64,000 bases of DNA, taken from Deltaproteobacteria bacterium (GTDB taxonomy: Bacteria > Myxococcota > Myxococcia > SLRQ01). Location: positions 18,311 through 82,310 of the forward strand of contig SLRQ01000033.1 of assembly GCA_007130885.1 (NCBI GenBank). Direction: 5' to 3'. Shown here piece after piece: positions 51,097 to 59,744 of the stretch (the first letter of the stretch is position 1; each line of letters starts with the position of its first letter). Made by a program: the position numbers and the translations under genes. Below the pieces are notes generated by a model. The model was not told the DNA's origin. It searched no databases and was given only the letters and a program-made list of their open reading frames with translations.

Positions 51097-52053
51097 TCAG
51101 TGATAGAAATCCCAGCCTTCTTCTCCCAGACCTTGGCGAAGGGGCATCGCATCGTGCCCAACATCCGGAATGATATGAAACTCGTGAGGAATATCCAGGC
51201 TTTTCAGGTGCTCGTGGAAATCCTCATTGAAGTCCAGCATTGGGTCGAGTTCGCCTATCGCAATTCGAATACGGCTGTTCTCCGCTAAAGCCGCCGCATT
51301 CTCCTCGGCAATGAGCCACGGACTGACGGACTGGTAGTAGTCCATGCATCCGCCATACACATCTTGGAAGACTCGCTCCCGCCCTTCGCGACCTACTCGG
51401 GGAGTCTCGTCGAAATTCAGCTGGAGGGGGCCGCCGCCGAGAATGGATGCTGCGGAAAAAACGTCGTGATACTTGAATGCAAGTCTTGCTGCTCCATAGC
51501 CACCCATACTGAAGCCCTCGACGATTCTTCCATCTCTACTCGTGATTGTTCGAAAGGTGTCATCTATATGCGGAATCAGCTCATCCATTAAAATGGTCTC
51601 CATCGGCACCGATCCGTCCTTCCAGTCGACCCACATTCCAAGCTCGAGTCCGTTAGGAAAAACAACTAGCATCGTCGGCACGAGGCCTTGTTGCATGGCG
51701 GCTGCGAAGTGCTGCGCTAACGGGACGATCCCCTCGATTCCGCCGCCGCCCCCATGTAGCCAGTAGAGTACCGGAAATTCGGTCTCGGACATGTTGTCGT
51801 ATGGCATTGGAACGAAGATGTGATAGCTCACGTCCTCTCCGACGGCTTCGCTGTGAAAAGTCCGGTGGTCAATGCGGTCGGAGTCGACAGCGGGTGTTAC
51901 CCACTCGTGCTCGACACCATTCTCCTCACCGGTGCCGTTGTCGTTCTCCGGGTCTGATTCATCGTTCTGTTCGCCGGGACCATCCACCGCCGCAGGGCCG
52001 CAGGACAGTACAAATGCGCAGAAGATCAGGACAAAACCAAATGAACGAATCAT
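51097..52053 (-). CDS. Esterase-D-like alpha/beta-hydrolase lipoprotein
   Basis: A 318-residue lipoprotein (leader 'VLIFCAFVLSC') with an acidic linker, then an esterase/feruloyl-esterase-type hydrolase. 'YWLHGGGGG' is the oxyanion turn, G-F-S-M-G-G-Y-G the nucleophile, 'IAIGELDPMLDFNE' holds the acid, and 'PDVGHDAMPLRQ' the histidine. It acts outside the cytoplasm, probably on an ester at the cell surface. It is the first gene of the three-gene minus-strand run. The 208 bases upstream separate it from the divergent reductase gene. Confidence 0.82.
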   Translation of the reverse strand: MIRSFGFVLIFCAFVLSCGPAAVDGPGEQNDESDPENDNGTGEENGVEHEWVTPAVDSDRIDHRTFHSEAVGEDVSYHIFVPMPYDNMSETEFPVLYWLHGGGGGIEGIVPLAQHFAAAMQQGLVPTMLVVFPNGLELGMWVDWKDGSVPMETILMDELIPHIDDTFRTITSRDGRIVEGFSMGGYGAARLAFKYHDVFSAASILGGGPLQLNFDETPRVGREGRERVFQDVYGGCMDYYQSVSPWLIAEENAAALAENSRIRIAIGELDPMLDFNEDFHEHLKSLDIPHEFHIIPDVGHDAMPLRQGLGEEGWDFYH

Positions 52054-52261
52054 TCCTTATGATTATCGCGCACTTGGGATGCATTGCAACCTGTCGTGCT
52101 CTGTCCTAAACCCTGGCTTCTCCCTTCTGGGCGCGGTCATTTCGTCTGCTGGACGAATAGTAGCGTGGGCTTATCTTCTAATTCTCATGGATTCAATCTT
52201 GGCCTAAACGAAGATGCCCAAGCGAGCCACCGGAAGCATGCAATGAGAGGAGACATCGAAC

Positions 52262-53653
52262 ATGACGGTAAGAGCTAGTGTCGTCGTTGTGGGAGCCGGC
52301 ACCGCAGGCATTGGAGCGACCCGAGCCGCGCTTCGCAAGGGTTGCGATGTCATACTGATTGAAGGTGGAGAGGGTGGCACGACATGCGCTCGGGTCGGTT
52401 GCATGCCGAGCAAGCTTCTCATCGCGGCAGCCGAACACGCACAGTGCGCTCGCAATGGAGACGCCTTTGGGATCGAAGCCAAAGTGAAGGTCCATCCTGA
52501 AGCCGTCATGGAGCGTGTGCGGAGGGAGCGGGACCGTTTTGTCGGGTTCGTCCTACGAGATGTGGAAGAGCTGGTCAAAGACAAAGGCTCCTACGTTAGA
52601 GGCCAAGCTCGTTTTATCGATGACTTGGTGCTCGATGTCGCGGGTGAGCGGATAGAGGCGGATAGGGTGGTCTTGGCGGTGGGCAGCAGGCCTATTGTAC
52701 CGCCTGCTCTCGAGCCCGCCCAGGATCGTTTGATTCACAACGATGAGCTGTTCTCCCTCGATAGACTTCCAGAATCGGTCGCGGTCTTCGGTCCGGGCAT
52801 CATTGGTTTGGAGCTCGGGCAGGCGCTCCACTCGCTTGGCGTACGCGTGCGCATTTTCGGTCACTCACCGAATGTGGGTTCCCTGTCGGATCCGGATCTG
52901 AAAGCCGAGGCAACTCATCTATTTTCGTTGTCCATGCCTCTACATACCTCGGTAAAGGGCTTGGAGGTCCGCCGCGTTGAGGGTGGAGTTGAAGTGCAGT
53001 GGCAGGGCGAAGGCGGACGACAAGCAGAGGTTTTTGATTATGCGCTGGTCGCTACCGGCAGGCGAAGCAATCTAGATCTCATCAATCTTGAAGCTACCTC
53101 GCTTCCGCTTACAGGGGATGGACGGCTACCCGTTGATCCGAACACCCTTCAGGTTGAAAACGAGCCTGTTTTCGTAGCGGGGGATGCCGCCGGCATTCGA
53201 CCTATTCTTCATGAGGCGGCCGACGAAGGAAGAATTGCCGGGGAGAATGCCGCGGCGTTTCCTGAGGTGCGTCCAGGAATTCGAAGAAGTCCGCTTTCGA
53301 TAGTGTTTACAAGCCCCCAGATGTTCATTGCGGGCACCGCCCATCGGGATCTACCTGAAGACGGGTTTGTGACTGGTCGCGTATCCTTCAGAAATCAGGG
53401 GCGCAGCCGTGTCATGGGCCTGAACGCCGGGGCGCTACATGTATATGCCGACAAGAACACCGGACGGCTGCTCGGGTCCGAAGGCATAGGTCCCAGACTG
53501 GAGCACATTGCTCATCTCTTGGCTTGGAGTCATCAGGAGGGCTTGACGATCGATAGGATGCTGGAGATGCCGTTTTATCATCCAGTGATCGAAGAAGGTT
53601 TGCGGACTGCGCTGCGTGACGCGGCAGCGGAGCTTGAAAAAGTTCGAGAGTGA
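52262..53653 (+). CDS. Pyridine nucleotide-disulfide oxidoreductase (dihydrolipoamide dehydrogenase-like)
   Basis: A 463-residue flavoprotein. G-A-G-T-A-G binds FAD at the N-terminus, the redox disulfide is C42-x4-C47 in 'GGTTCARVGCMPSK', the NAD(P) site follows 'VAVFGPGIIGLELGQAL', and the C-terminal base is in 'YHPVIEEGLRTAL'. No pyruvate- or oxoglutarate-dehydrogenase genes are nearby, and the next gene is a peroxiredoxin-glutaredoxin fusion 27 bases downstream. It is therefore more likely a thiol reductase for that peroxidase than a complex E3. Cytoplasmic. Confidence 0.88.
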   Translation: MTVRASVVVVGAGTAGIGATRAALRKGCDVILIEGGEGGTTCARVGCMPSKLLIAAAEHAQCARNGDAFGIEAKVKVHPEAVMERVRRERDRFVGFVLRDVEELVKDKGSYVRGQARFIDDLVLDVAGERIEADRVVLAVGSRPIVPPALEPAQDRLIHNDELFSLDRLPESVAVFGPGIIGLELGQALHSLGVRVRIFGHSPNVGSLSDPDLKAEATHLFSLSMPLHTSVKGLEVRRVEGGVEVQWQGEGGRQAEVFDYALVATGRRSNLDLINLEATSLPLTGDGRLPVDPNTLQVENEPVFVAGDAAGIRPILHEAADEGRIAGENAAAFPEVRPGIRRSPLSIVFTSPQMFIAGTAHRDLPEDGFVTGRVSFRNQGRSRVMGLNAGALHVYADKNTGRLLGSEGIGPRLEHIAHLLAWSHQEGLTIDRMLEMPFYHPVIEEGLRTALRDAAAELEKVRE

Positions 53654-53680
53654 ATAACCATACTGAAAGGAGATGGATAG

Positions 53681-54409
53681 ATGGCTATTCTGGATCCACA
53701 AGGAACTCGAGTTCCAGAAATGAACCTGAAGGTAATAGACGATGGTTCATTCAATGATCTGACCACGGAAGACCTATTTTCAGGCAAAACGGTGATTGTG
53801 TTCGGGCTTCCAGGCGCCTTTACTCCTACCTGCTCATCGAATCACGTCCCAAGGTTTGATCGTTTGGCGGATACATTCAAACGACATGGTGTTGACGACA
53901 TTTTGTGTGTTTCGGTGAACGATGCTTTCGTAATGAGAGCATGGAGAAAAGACCAAAAGGTCAAAAACGTGAAGTTCGTCGCTGATGGTAACGGAGACTT
54001 CACCGGCGAGATCGGCCTCCTCGTCGATAAGAGTAATATCGGCTTTGGTAAGCGTAGCTGGAGATATAGTATGCTCGTGCGAGATGGGGTGATAGAGAAG
54101 ACCTTTATCGAGCCCGAAAAACCGGGTGATCCCTTCGAAGTCAGCGATGCCGACACGATGCTTCAGCATATTGCGCCCGGCGCCAAGCCACCGCATGACG
54201 TCTTTATGCTAATTCGTCACGGCTGTCGTCACTGCGATCGTGCTAGAGAGGCATTGAAGAAAGCTGAAATGGATTGGGAAGAAATACCCGCCACCCAGGT
54301 GATGCTGAGGGCGGTGTCAAAAACCCCAACCACGCCTCGCGTATTTATCGACGGCGAGCTGATTGGCGGCGCTGACGAACTAATCGAGTGGCTGGCAGCC
54401 GAGAACTAG
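53681..54409 (+). CDS. Peroxiredoxin-glutaredoxin fusion protein
   Basis: A 242-residue hybrid peroxidase. The N-terminal Prx5-type domain has the peroxidatic Cys51 in 'PGAFTPTCSSNHVP'. The C-terminal glutaredoxin domain has C182-R-H-C185 and the cis-proline loop 'TPRVFIDGELIGG'. Hybrid Prx5/Grx enzymes reduce H2O2 and alkyl peroxides with glutathione or similar thiols. The gene follows the disulfide reductase gene by 27 bases (with an AAGGAG ribosome site), which suggests the reductase recycles it or its thiol. A two-way terminator follows. Confidence 0.92.
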   Translation: MAILDPQGTRVPEMNLKVIDDGSFNDLTTEDLFSGKTVIVFGLPGAFTPTCSSNHVPRFDRLADTFKRHGVDDILCVSVNDAFVMRAWRKDQKVKNVKFVADGNGDFTGEIGLLVDKSNIGFGKRSWRYSMLVRDGVIEKTFIEPEKPGDPFEVSDADTMLQHIAPGAKPPHDVFMLIRHGCRHCDRAREALKKAEMDWEEIPATQVMLRAVSKTPTTPRVFIDGELIGGADELIEWLAAEN

Positions 54410-54420
54410 ACGTCATACGA

Positions 54421-54469
54421 AAAGCTCCGGCCCGACGTGCGCGAATCGCGGTCGGGCCGGATGAGCTTT
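54421..54469. terminator. Bidirectional hairpin terminator between peroxiredoxin and fadJ genes
   Basis: A GC-rich stem CCGGCCCGAC (54427-54436) pairs with GTCGGGCCGG (54451-54460) across a 14-base loop. The outer AAAGCT (54421-54426) and AGCTTT (54464-54469) extend it with a small bulge. It lies between two convergent genes and could end transcription from both sides. Confidence 0.75.
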
Positions 54470-54494
54470 AACAGGAAAGGGCGCCTCTGGTGTG

Positions 54495-56711
54495 TTAGCC
54501 CCGGAACAGCTTACCGGACCCCGCGTGCTCGTGGAGAATCCCGGCGGGTTCGAAGCGCTTACCGTAGCGCTGGGAGAACCGCTCCAGACGCCGCACGATT
54601 TCGGAGGCGCCGGTTCTGTCCACCCAACTGAAGGGGCCTCCCAGGAAAGGAGGAAAACCGAGGCCGAAGATGGCTCCAATGTCACCGTCGCGGGCCGACC
54701 GAAGGATACCGTCCTCCAGGCACAAGGCCGCCTCGTTGATCATGGACATGCCAAGGCGCTGCTGAATTTCTTCCTTGGCAAAACGCGTGCGCTCGCGAGT
54801 TTGACCCAGCACCTCGTAGACAGTCTCATCCACTCCGGCCTTCTTGTCGTTCTCGTAGCGATAGAAGCCCTTCTCCGTCTTCCTGCCCTTTCGACCATCT
54901 TCGAGCAACGCATCCATCGTGCCGGGGGCCCGGATTCTGTCACCGAAAGCCTTCTCCATAATTCCGGCGACCTTTTGTCCCACGTCGATTCCGACCTCAT
55001 CGAGAAGCGCAATCGGACCTACCGGGAAGCCCCAGTCCATCATGGCTTCGTCTAGATCCTCGATGGCCGCTCCCTCCGCCAACATCCACGCTGCTTCGTT
55101 TAGATAGGGAGCCAGGATTCGCGAAGTGTAGAAGCCCGTTCCGTCTCGTACCACGATGACCGTCTTGCCCTGTCGCTTGCCGTATTCCACGCAGGTCGCC
55201 GTGACCCAGTCGGCCGTCTTGTCGGTGACGATGATCTCCAGGAGCGGCATCTTCTCGACAGGGGAGAAGTAGTGCATGCCGATTACCGTTTCCGGATGTT
55301 TGGATGCGGCCGCGATCTCGCTGATGGGTAGAGAGGAGGTGTTCGAGGCGAAGATCGCTTCCTTACCGGTCGCGTTCTCCATATCCTTGAGCACCTTGTG
55401 CTTTAGGTCCAGGTCTTCAAACACCGCTTCTACCACCAGGTCCACCGACTTGAATCCCGACCAATCAGTGGCGCCGGTTACCAGATGGCGCGTTCGCTCC
55501 GCGTCTCGGGGCTGTAACCTGCGCCGCCTTACGGAGTTTTGGAGTTGCTTGTTTACATATGACAATCCTCGAACGACTCCGACGTCGTCGACCTCCTTGA
55601 GTCGTACCGGTGTGCCTATCTTCATGGCACTTACAGCCGCCACGCCACCTCCCATAAGGCCGCCGCCTATGACTCCAAGCTTATTGACGGGTCGCGGCTC
55701 GATGCTCGGATCGTCTGTACCGTTGTCCTTTTTCAACTCCTGCGTTGCAAAGAAGATCGACATCAACGCTTGGGCCTCCGGAGAGACCACGAGGTGACCA
55801 AAGCGGTCGGCCTCCGCGGCGTATCCGGCATCGAGGCCTTCCTGAACTCCTATCCGTATAACCTCCAAGGCTCTCTCGGGAGCGGGATAGTTCCCACGCG
55901 TCTTCTTGAGTAGCTGCTCGCGGGCCTTCTTGAAAAGCACTCGCTGGCCTACAGCATTCTCCTCGAGCGCGAGTTGCTGAAGATTCTGCGCGTCGGCTAG
56001 CTCACGAAGGCGTGCCATGCCTCTCTTCGGCGGTTTTTCCACGCCGCTCGCCAGTCGGCGCGCTTGCTTTCGGGCCACTTCCAGCAAGATTGGTTCGGGA
56101 ACCACCTCGTCCACCAGGCCCATCTTACGGGCCCGTGGAGGCCTTATATTGCGTCCGGTAAGGATCATGTCCAGGGCGTTTGCTATGCCGATTAGACGAG
56201 GCAGACGCTGGGTGCCGCCGGCACCGGGGATTACGCCCAGCATTATCTCGGGTTGGCCGAGGATGGTCTTCTCGTCATCGGTGCAAATTCTGGACGAGCA
56301 AGCAAGCGCTAGCTCGAGACCGCCACCGAGCGCCGGACCGTGAATGGCGGCGACGACCGGTTTGCTCCGGCTTTTGTGAAGCGACTCGAGCCGAGCGAAA
56401 CCGGCCTGGGCATCACGCGCAAGCTGGGATGCCTTGGCTGCCGAGTCGACCTCCTTCAGCATTTCGATGTCGGCCCCGGCCATGAAGTTGTCTTCCTTGG
56501 CCGAGCCGATGACGACCGCCTTGATCTCCGGGTCTTTCTCGACGCGATCGATGATCTTGGTGAGATCGTCCTGAATCCGTGTCGAGAGCGTGTTCATCTT
56601 CTCGCCCTGGACATCCATCAGCACCGTCGCCACGCCGTCGGCGTCAACGTCGAAGAGGAAGTGCGTCAATTTCATATCGGCCGCGCTTTCGGTAGCTGCT
56701 GCTGTTTTCAT
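54495..56711 (-). CDS. fadJ: Fatty-acid oxidation multifunctional enzyme FadJ/FadB-like (enoyl-CoA hydratase / 3-hydroxyacyl-CoA dehydrogenase)
   Basis: A 738-residue enzyme that hydrates enoyl-CoA and oxidises 3-hydroxyacyl-CoA. The N-terminal crotonase domain has 'PVVAAIHGPALGGGLELALA' and 'GQPEIMLGVIPGAGGTQRLP', with the two catalytic glutamates. The dehydrogenase half begins at 'KLGVIGGGLMGGGVA', an NAD site, with the catalytic histidine in 'GMHYFSPVEKMPLLEI'. The ATG at 56711 is chosen because of the GGAGAGAAG ribosome site; an ATG at 56729 would overlap the thiolase stop. It follows the fadI gene on the same strand, 17 bases away, so both act in one beta-oxidation complex. Confidence 0.92.
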   Translation of the reverse strand: MKTAAATESAADMKLTHFLFDVDADGVATVLMDVQGEKMNTLSTRIQDDLTKIIDRVEKDPEIKAVVIGSAKEDNFMAGADIEMLKEVDSAAKASQLARDAQAGFARLESLHKSRSKPVVAAIHGPALGGGLELALACSSRICTDDEKTILGQPEIMLGVIPGAGGTQRLPRLIGIANALDMILTGRNIRPPRARKMGLVDEVVPEPILLEVARKQARRLASGVEKPPKRGMARLRELADAQNLQQLALEENAVGQRVLFKKAREQLLKKTRGNYPAPERALEVIRIGVQEGLDAGYAAEADRFGHLVVSPEAQALMSIFFATQELKKDNGTDDPSIEPRPVNKLGVIGGGLMGGGVAAVSAMKIGTPVRLKEVDDVGVVRGLSYVNKQLQNSVRRRRLQPRDAERTRHLVTGATDWSGFKSVDLVVEAVFEDLDLKHKVLKDMENATGKEAIFASNTSSLPISEIAAASKHPETVIGMHYFSPVEKMPLLEIIVTDKTADWVTATCVEYGKRQGKTVIVVRDGTGFYTSRILAPYLNEAAWMLAEGAAIEDLDEAMMDWGFPVGPIALLDEVGIDVGQKVAGIMEKAFGDRIRAPGTMDALLEDGRKGRKTEKGFYRYENDKKAGVDETVYEVLGQTRERTRFAKEEIQQRLGMSMINEAALCLEDGILRSARDGDIGAIFGLGFPPFLGGPFSWVDRTGASEIVRRLERFSQRYGKRFEPAGILHEHAGSGKLFRG

Positions 56712-56728
56712 AGCTTCTCTCCTTTCCA

Positions 56729-58033
56729 TCACCGCTCGATAATCACCGCGGCGCCGAGACCTCCCGCCGCGCACTGGGTGACGAGGGCAGTGCCTCCGTC
56801 GCGACGTGCCAGCTCGTTGGACATAGTCAGGACCTGCCGGGCTCCCGTGGCGCCGAAGGGATGACCAAGGCTTATCGAACCGCCGTAGATGTTGAGCTTG
56901 TCATCCTCGATCTCGCCGATGGCCTCGTCGCGTCCAAGCCACTTCTTGGCCCATTCCTTGGAGGCGAAGGCCTGTAGGTTTGAGAGCATTTGAGCGGAAA
57001 AGGCTTCGTGCATGTCGACTAGATCGATGTCGGAGAGTCGCATTCCCGCACGATCCAGAGCTTTGGGGCTGGCAAAAGAAGGCCCCATGAGCAGTTGCCA
57101 CGAGGGGTCGAGAGCGGCGAATGCCCAGGACTTGAGGTAGGCGAGCGGCTCATAGCCGAGCGCCTTCGCTTTTTTATCGCTCATTACCAAAAGAGCGCTG
57201 GCGCCGTCCGTAAGTGGAGAGCTGCTGCCGGCGGTCACGGAGCCGTACTTCTTGTCGAATACCGGCCGAAGCCTGGCCATGGCCTTGGTGCTTGCATCGG
57301 GGCGAACTAGGTTGTCCTTTTCCACCATCTCTTCGAGCCTCGGTGGCAAGGGAAAGCGTAGCACCTCATCCTTGAAGATTCCTTTTTCCCATGCCTCCGC
57401 GGATTTCCGGTGGCTTCGTACCGCGAACTCATCTTGCGCCTCGCGGCTGATGCCGTTCTCCTTGGCCATCTTCTCCGCCGACTGTCCCATGGTCAGGCCG
57501 GTGGACATCTCCTTGATGGACGGTGGATTCGGGAGGAAGTCTTTTGGTCCTACTTCCAGGAAGGCCTTCGCCTTTGACATGGGATCGCGCGCTCTATTGG
57601 CTTTCATGAGCGCGTCGGTCAAAGGATCGCTGTATGTTATCGGCGGCCGGGACAGGCTGTCGGCTCCACCACAAATTACGACGTCCGCCTCACCGGTCAA
57701 GATGGCGTGTGCGGCGTTTACCAGCGCCTGTGTGCTTGTAGCGCAGGCGCGACTGACGGTGTATGCCTCGATGCTCCTAGGCAGAGGCGTGCCGAGCACT
57801 ATCTCCCGCGCGATGTTGGGGGCGTGGGGGTTTGGCACCACCTGTCCGTAAACGAGTTGGTCTACCTGGTCAGCTTCAAGATCCAGGCGCTGGACCAGCT
57901 CGTTGACCACGGCTTTCGCGAGGTCTAGAGCGGACAGTTTCTTGTAAGCGCCACCTGACTTCATAAAGGGGGTTCTAAGCCCACCAACGATAGCGACACG
58001 CCGGCCGTTCACCTTTGCTCCGCTCCATGCCAT
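56729..58033 (-). CDS. fadI: 3-ketoacyl-CoA thiolase (FadI/FadA-type)
   Basis: A 434-residue thiolase that cleaves 3-ketoacyl-CoA to acetyl-CoA. The nucleophilic cysteine is in 'SRACATSTQAL', the histidine in 'GHPFGATGARQVL', and the second cysteine in 'VTQCAAGG'. An ATG at 58033 is chosen because the family sequence begins there; the frame is open up to 58075. It is the first gene of a two-gene operon with fadJ. No FadR-type operator was clear upstream. Confidence 0.93.
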   Translation of the reverse strand: MAWSGAKVNGRRVAIVGGLRTPFMKSGGAYKKLSALDLAKAVVNELVQRLDLEADQVDQLVYGQVVPNPHAPNIAREIVLGTPLPRSIEAYTVSRACATSTQALVNAAHAILTGEADVVICGGADSLSRPPITYSDPLTDALMKANRARDPMSKAKAFLEVGPKDFLPNPPSIKEMSTGLTMGQSAEKMAKENGISREAQDEFAVRSHRKSAEAWEKGIFKDEVLRFPLPPRLEEMVEKDNLVRPDASTKAMARLRPVFDKKYGSVTAGSSSPLTDGASALLVMSDKKAKALGYEPLAYLKSWAFAALDPSWQLLMGPSFASPKALDRAGMRLSDIDLVDMHEAFSAQMLSNLQAFASKEWAKKWLGRDEAIGEIEDDKLNIYGGSISLGHPFGATGARQVLTMSNELARRDGGTALVTQCAAGGLGAAVIIER

Positions 58034-58336
58034 GGTAGGGATCCTCCTGAACGGGGTTGAACTTCTTGAAGGCAAGGATTAAGGCTTTTGACGCATGGTG
58101 TCAATGTTGTTCCAGTCACGCTCGAGAGGAAGAAGCGTTTTGGAAATGTTGGGGTTCGGTTTTTCTCCGAAAGAGCCATTTTTTTCCGTTGGACCTGCCC
58201 GGACGGGGAGTTCTCCCCCTGGAAGTCAGGCCATCCATTGGATATGGGGGGTTTGTGCGGGAGGCGGATACACTTTGGGGGAGGCCGCTCCTGGCACCAA
58301 ACGTTGCCGCTACGCGCGGCATGGGGGTTATAGGTC
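58034..58336. other. 303-bp divergent intergenic region
   Basis: It lies between fadI (minus) and the response-regulator gene (plus), so promoters for both must be inside. I see several G-runs (about 58236-58280, for example GGGGGG, GGG and GGGGG) but no clear consensus boxes or operator. Short overlapping open frames on both strands here have no recognisable content. Confidence 0.4.
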
Positions 58337-58972
58337 ATGGCTATGAATGTACTGGTGGTGGATGGCCACCATATCGTCCGAGAAGGTCTAGTTTGCTTGC
58401 TTCACCGGTTAGACGAGATCGGAACCGTCGAACAGGCTGCTTCAGGGGAGGAGGCCCTTCGCAAAGCCCAGGAGATGGATCCAAATCCTAGCCTAATAAT
58501 CATGGATCTTCGGCTGGAAGGGATTCTTCACGGCATCGATCTCGCGACGTCCTTCAGGCGAGAGCTGCCGGACTCACGTATCATCGTTCTAAGCGACGAG
58601 CGGCACCGCGGGATGGTCGAGGCCGCAATGCAGTCCGGGGTAAATGCCTACCTTCTGAAGACGTGCCATTTCGAGGATTTGAAGCAGGGCATAGCGTCGG
58701 TAAACGAAGGGAAGGCGTACCTCTCCGCGGAGATATCGCGTATGGCCGAGGGAGACGGGGCCGCGGGCGAGCATCCCCTTCGGATACTTTCACGCCGTGA
58801 GCGCCAGGTGCTCACGCTCATCGCGCGCGGTGGTACTACCAAGAGCATCGCTCACGAGCTCGGCATCAGCCCGAAGACCGTTGAGAAGCATCGAGGCAAG
58901 CTGGCGCGCAAGCTCGATATCCACTCCGTGGCGGAGCTGACCCGGTTCGCCATAGAAAACGAAATGGCCTGA
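58337..58972 (+). CDS. NarL/FixJ-type response regulator (orphan)
   Basis: A 211-residue response regulator with a receiver domain ('VLVVDGHHIVREGL' at the start, phosphoacceptor Asp in 'SLIIMDLRLEG', 'AYLLKTC' with the Lys) and a LuxR-type helix-turn-helix at the end ('LSRRERQVLTLIARGGTTKS', 'LGISPKTVEKHRGKL'). The usual acidic pair at the start reads D-G where D-D is standard, so one Mg2+ ligand is replaced. No sensor kinase is adjacent. The ATG at 58343 is an alternative start. Confidence 0.9.
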   Translation: MAMNVLVVDGHHIVREGLVCLLHRLDEIGTVEQAASGEEALRKAQEMDPNPSLIIMDLRLEGILHGIDLATSFRRELPDSRIIVLSDERHRGMVEAAMQSGVNAYLLKTCHFEDLKQGIASVNEGKAYLSAEISRMAEGDGAAGEHPLRILSRRERQVLTLIARGGTTKSIAHELGISPKTVEKHRGKLARKLDIHSVAELTRFAIENEMA

Positions 58973-59100
58973 CCGCGAAGCCACCGCTAGGCCTGGTCAG
59001 GCTTGCCCCCCCGGGCATCGCATCGTCCGATGTTAGAGGCTTTGCTTTCGGGCGGTTTCGCAATGCCCTTCCCGTTGACACTCGTGTGTGTCGCGCAACT

Positions 59101-59733
59101 CTATTCGATGCGCGCTTGGGGAAGCTCGAAGGGAGCACACGACCAGCACACGTCGAGCAAGTGCAGCACGACGTAGGCCGATAGTCCCCACAAGGTTTCG
59201 CCGTCATGCTCGAAGTAGAAAACCGGCCATTGACGCCCGTGCTTCGAAGTGTACTTGCGAACCCAGCCTGTGGATTGTCGCAGCAGATCGATTGGAATCT
59301 CGAAGATTCGCGCGACCTCCTCGGGCTGCGGCTTTAGTCCGAGGACCTGTTCGACACGGGCTACGACGGGGGTTACCGACATGTCCTCATCGATGGTCGG
59401 AAAGTCATCGAGCAATCCGATCACTTCAACATGATGGCGACGCAAGCCGATTTCTTCCTCGGCCTCGCGTAAGGCGGCGCAGATGGCACCGGTATCGCAC
59501 GGCTCTAGAACGCCTCCGGGAAAGGCGACCTGCCCCTTGTGTGTGGGAAGGGAGTTGGTGCGGCGAGTCAGTATAAGGCGCTGGGGACCCCCGTCGTTTA
59601 CTATGGGAACAAGGACCGCGGCGCTCCTCGGTCGACGAAGCTCTCGTCTCTGTCTCCCCGCCAGCTTTGCTGGAATGCCGTCTAAAAAGGTGTTTTCGGG
59701 CTCCATGGCTTTACCGTCGGATGAATAGCTCAT
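59101..59733 (-). CDS. NUDIX hydrolase (NudL/CoA pyrophosphatase-like)
   Basis: A 210-residue protein with the Nudix box in 'FPGGVLEPCDTG' and 'AALREAEEEIGL', together with 'RTNSLPTHKGQVAFPGG', the UPF0035 element of CoA pyrophosphatases. It likely hydrolyses CoA or a related nucleotide diphosphate derivative. ATG 59733 is chosen; ATG 59706 is an alternative and an upstream one at 59760 would overlap the ABC-F gene. It lies 11 bases downstream of that gene on the same strand. Confidence 0.82.
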   Translation of the reverse strand: MSYSSDGKAMEPENTFLDGIPAKLAGRQRRELRRPRSAAVLVPIVNDGGPQRLILTRRTNSLPTHKGQVAFPGGVLEPCDTGAICAALREAEEEIGLRRHHVEVIGLLDDFPTIDEDMSVTPVVARVEQVLGLKPQPEEVARIFEIPIDLLRQSTGWVRKYTSKHGRQWPVFYFEHDGETLWGLSAYVVLHLLDVCWSCAPFELPQARIE

Positions 59734-59744
59734 GAAAGGTTGTC

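Noticed and set aside
52262..53653. E3 subunit of a 2-oxoacid dehydrogenase
   Set aside because: No E1 or E2 genes are nearby, and the gene is coupled in position to a Prx-Grx peroxidase.
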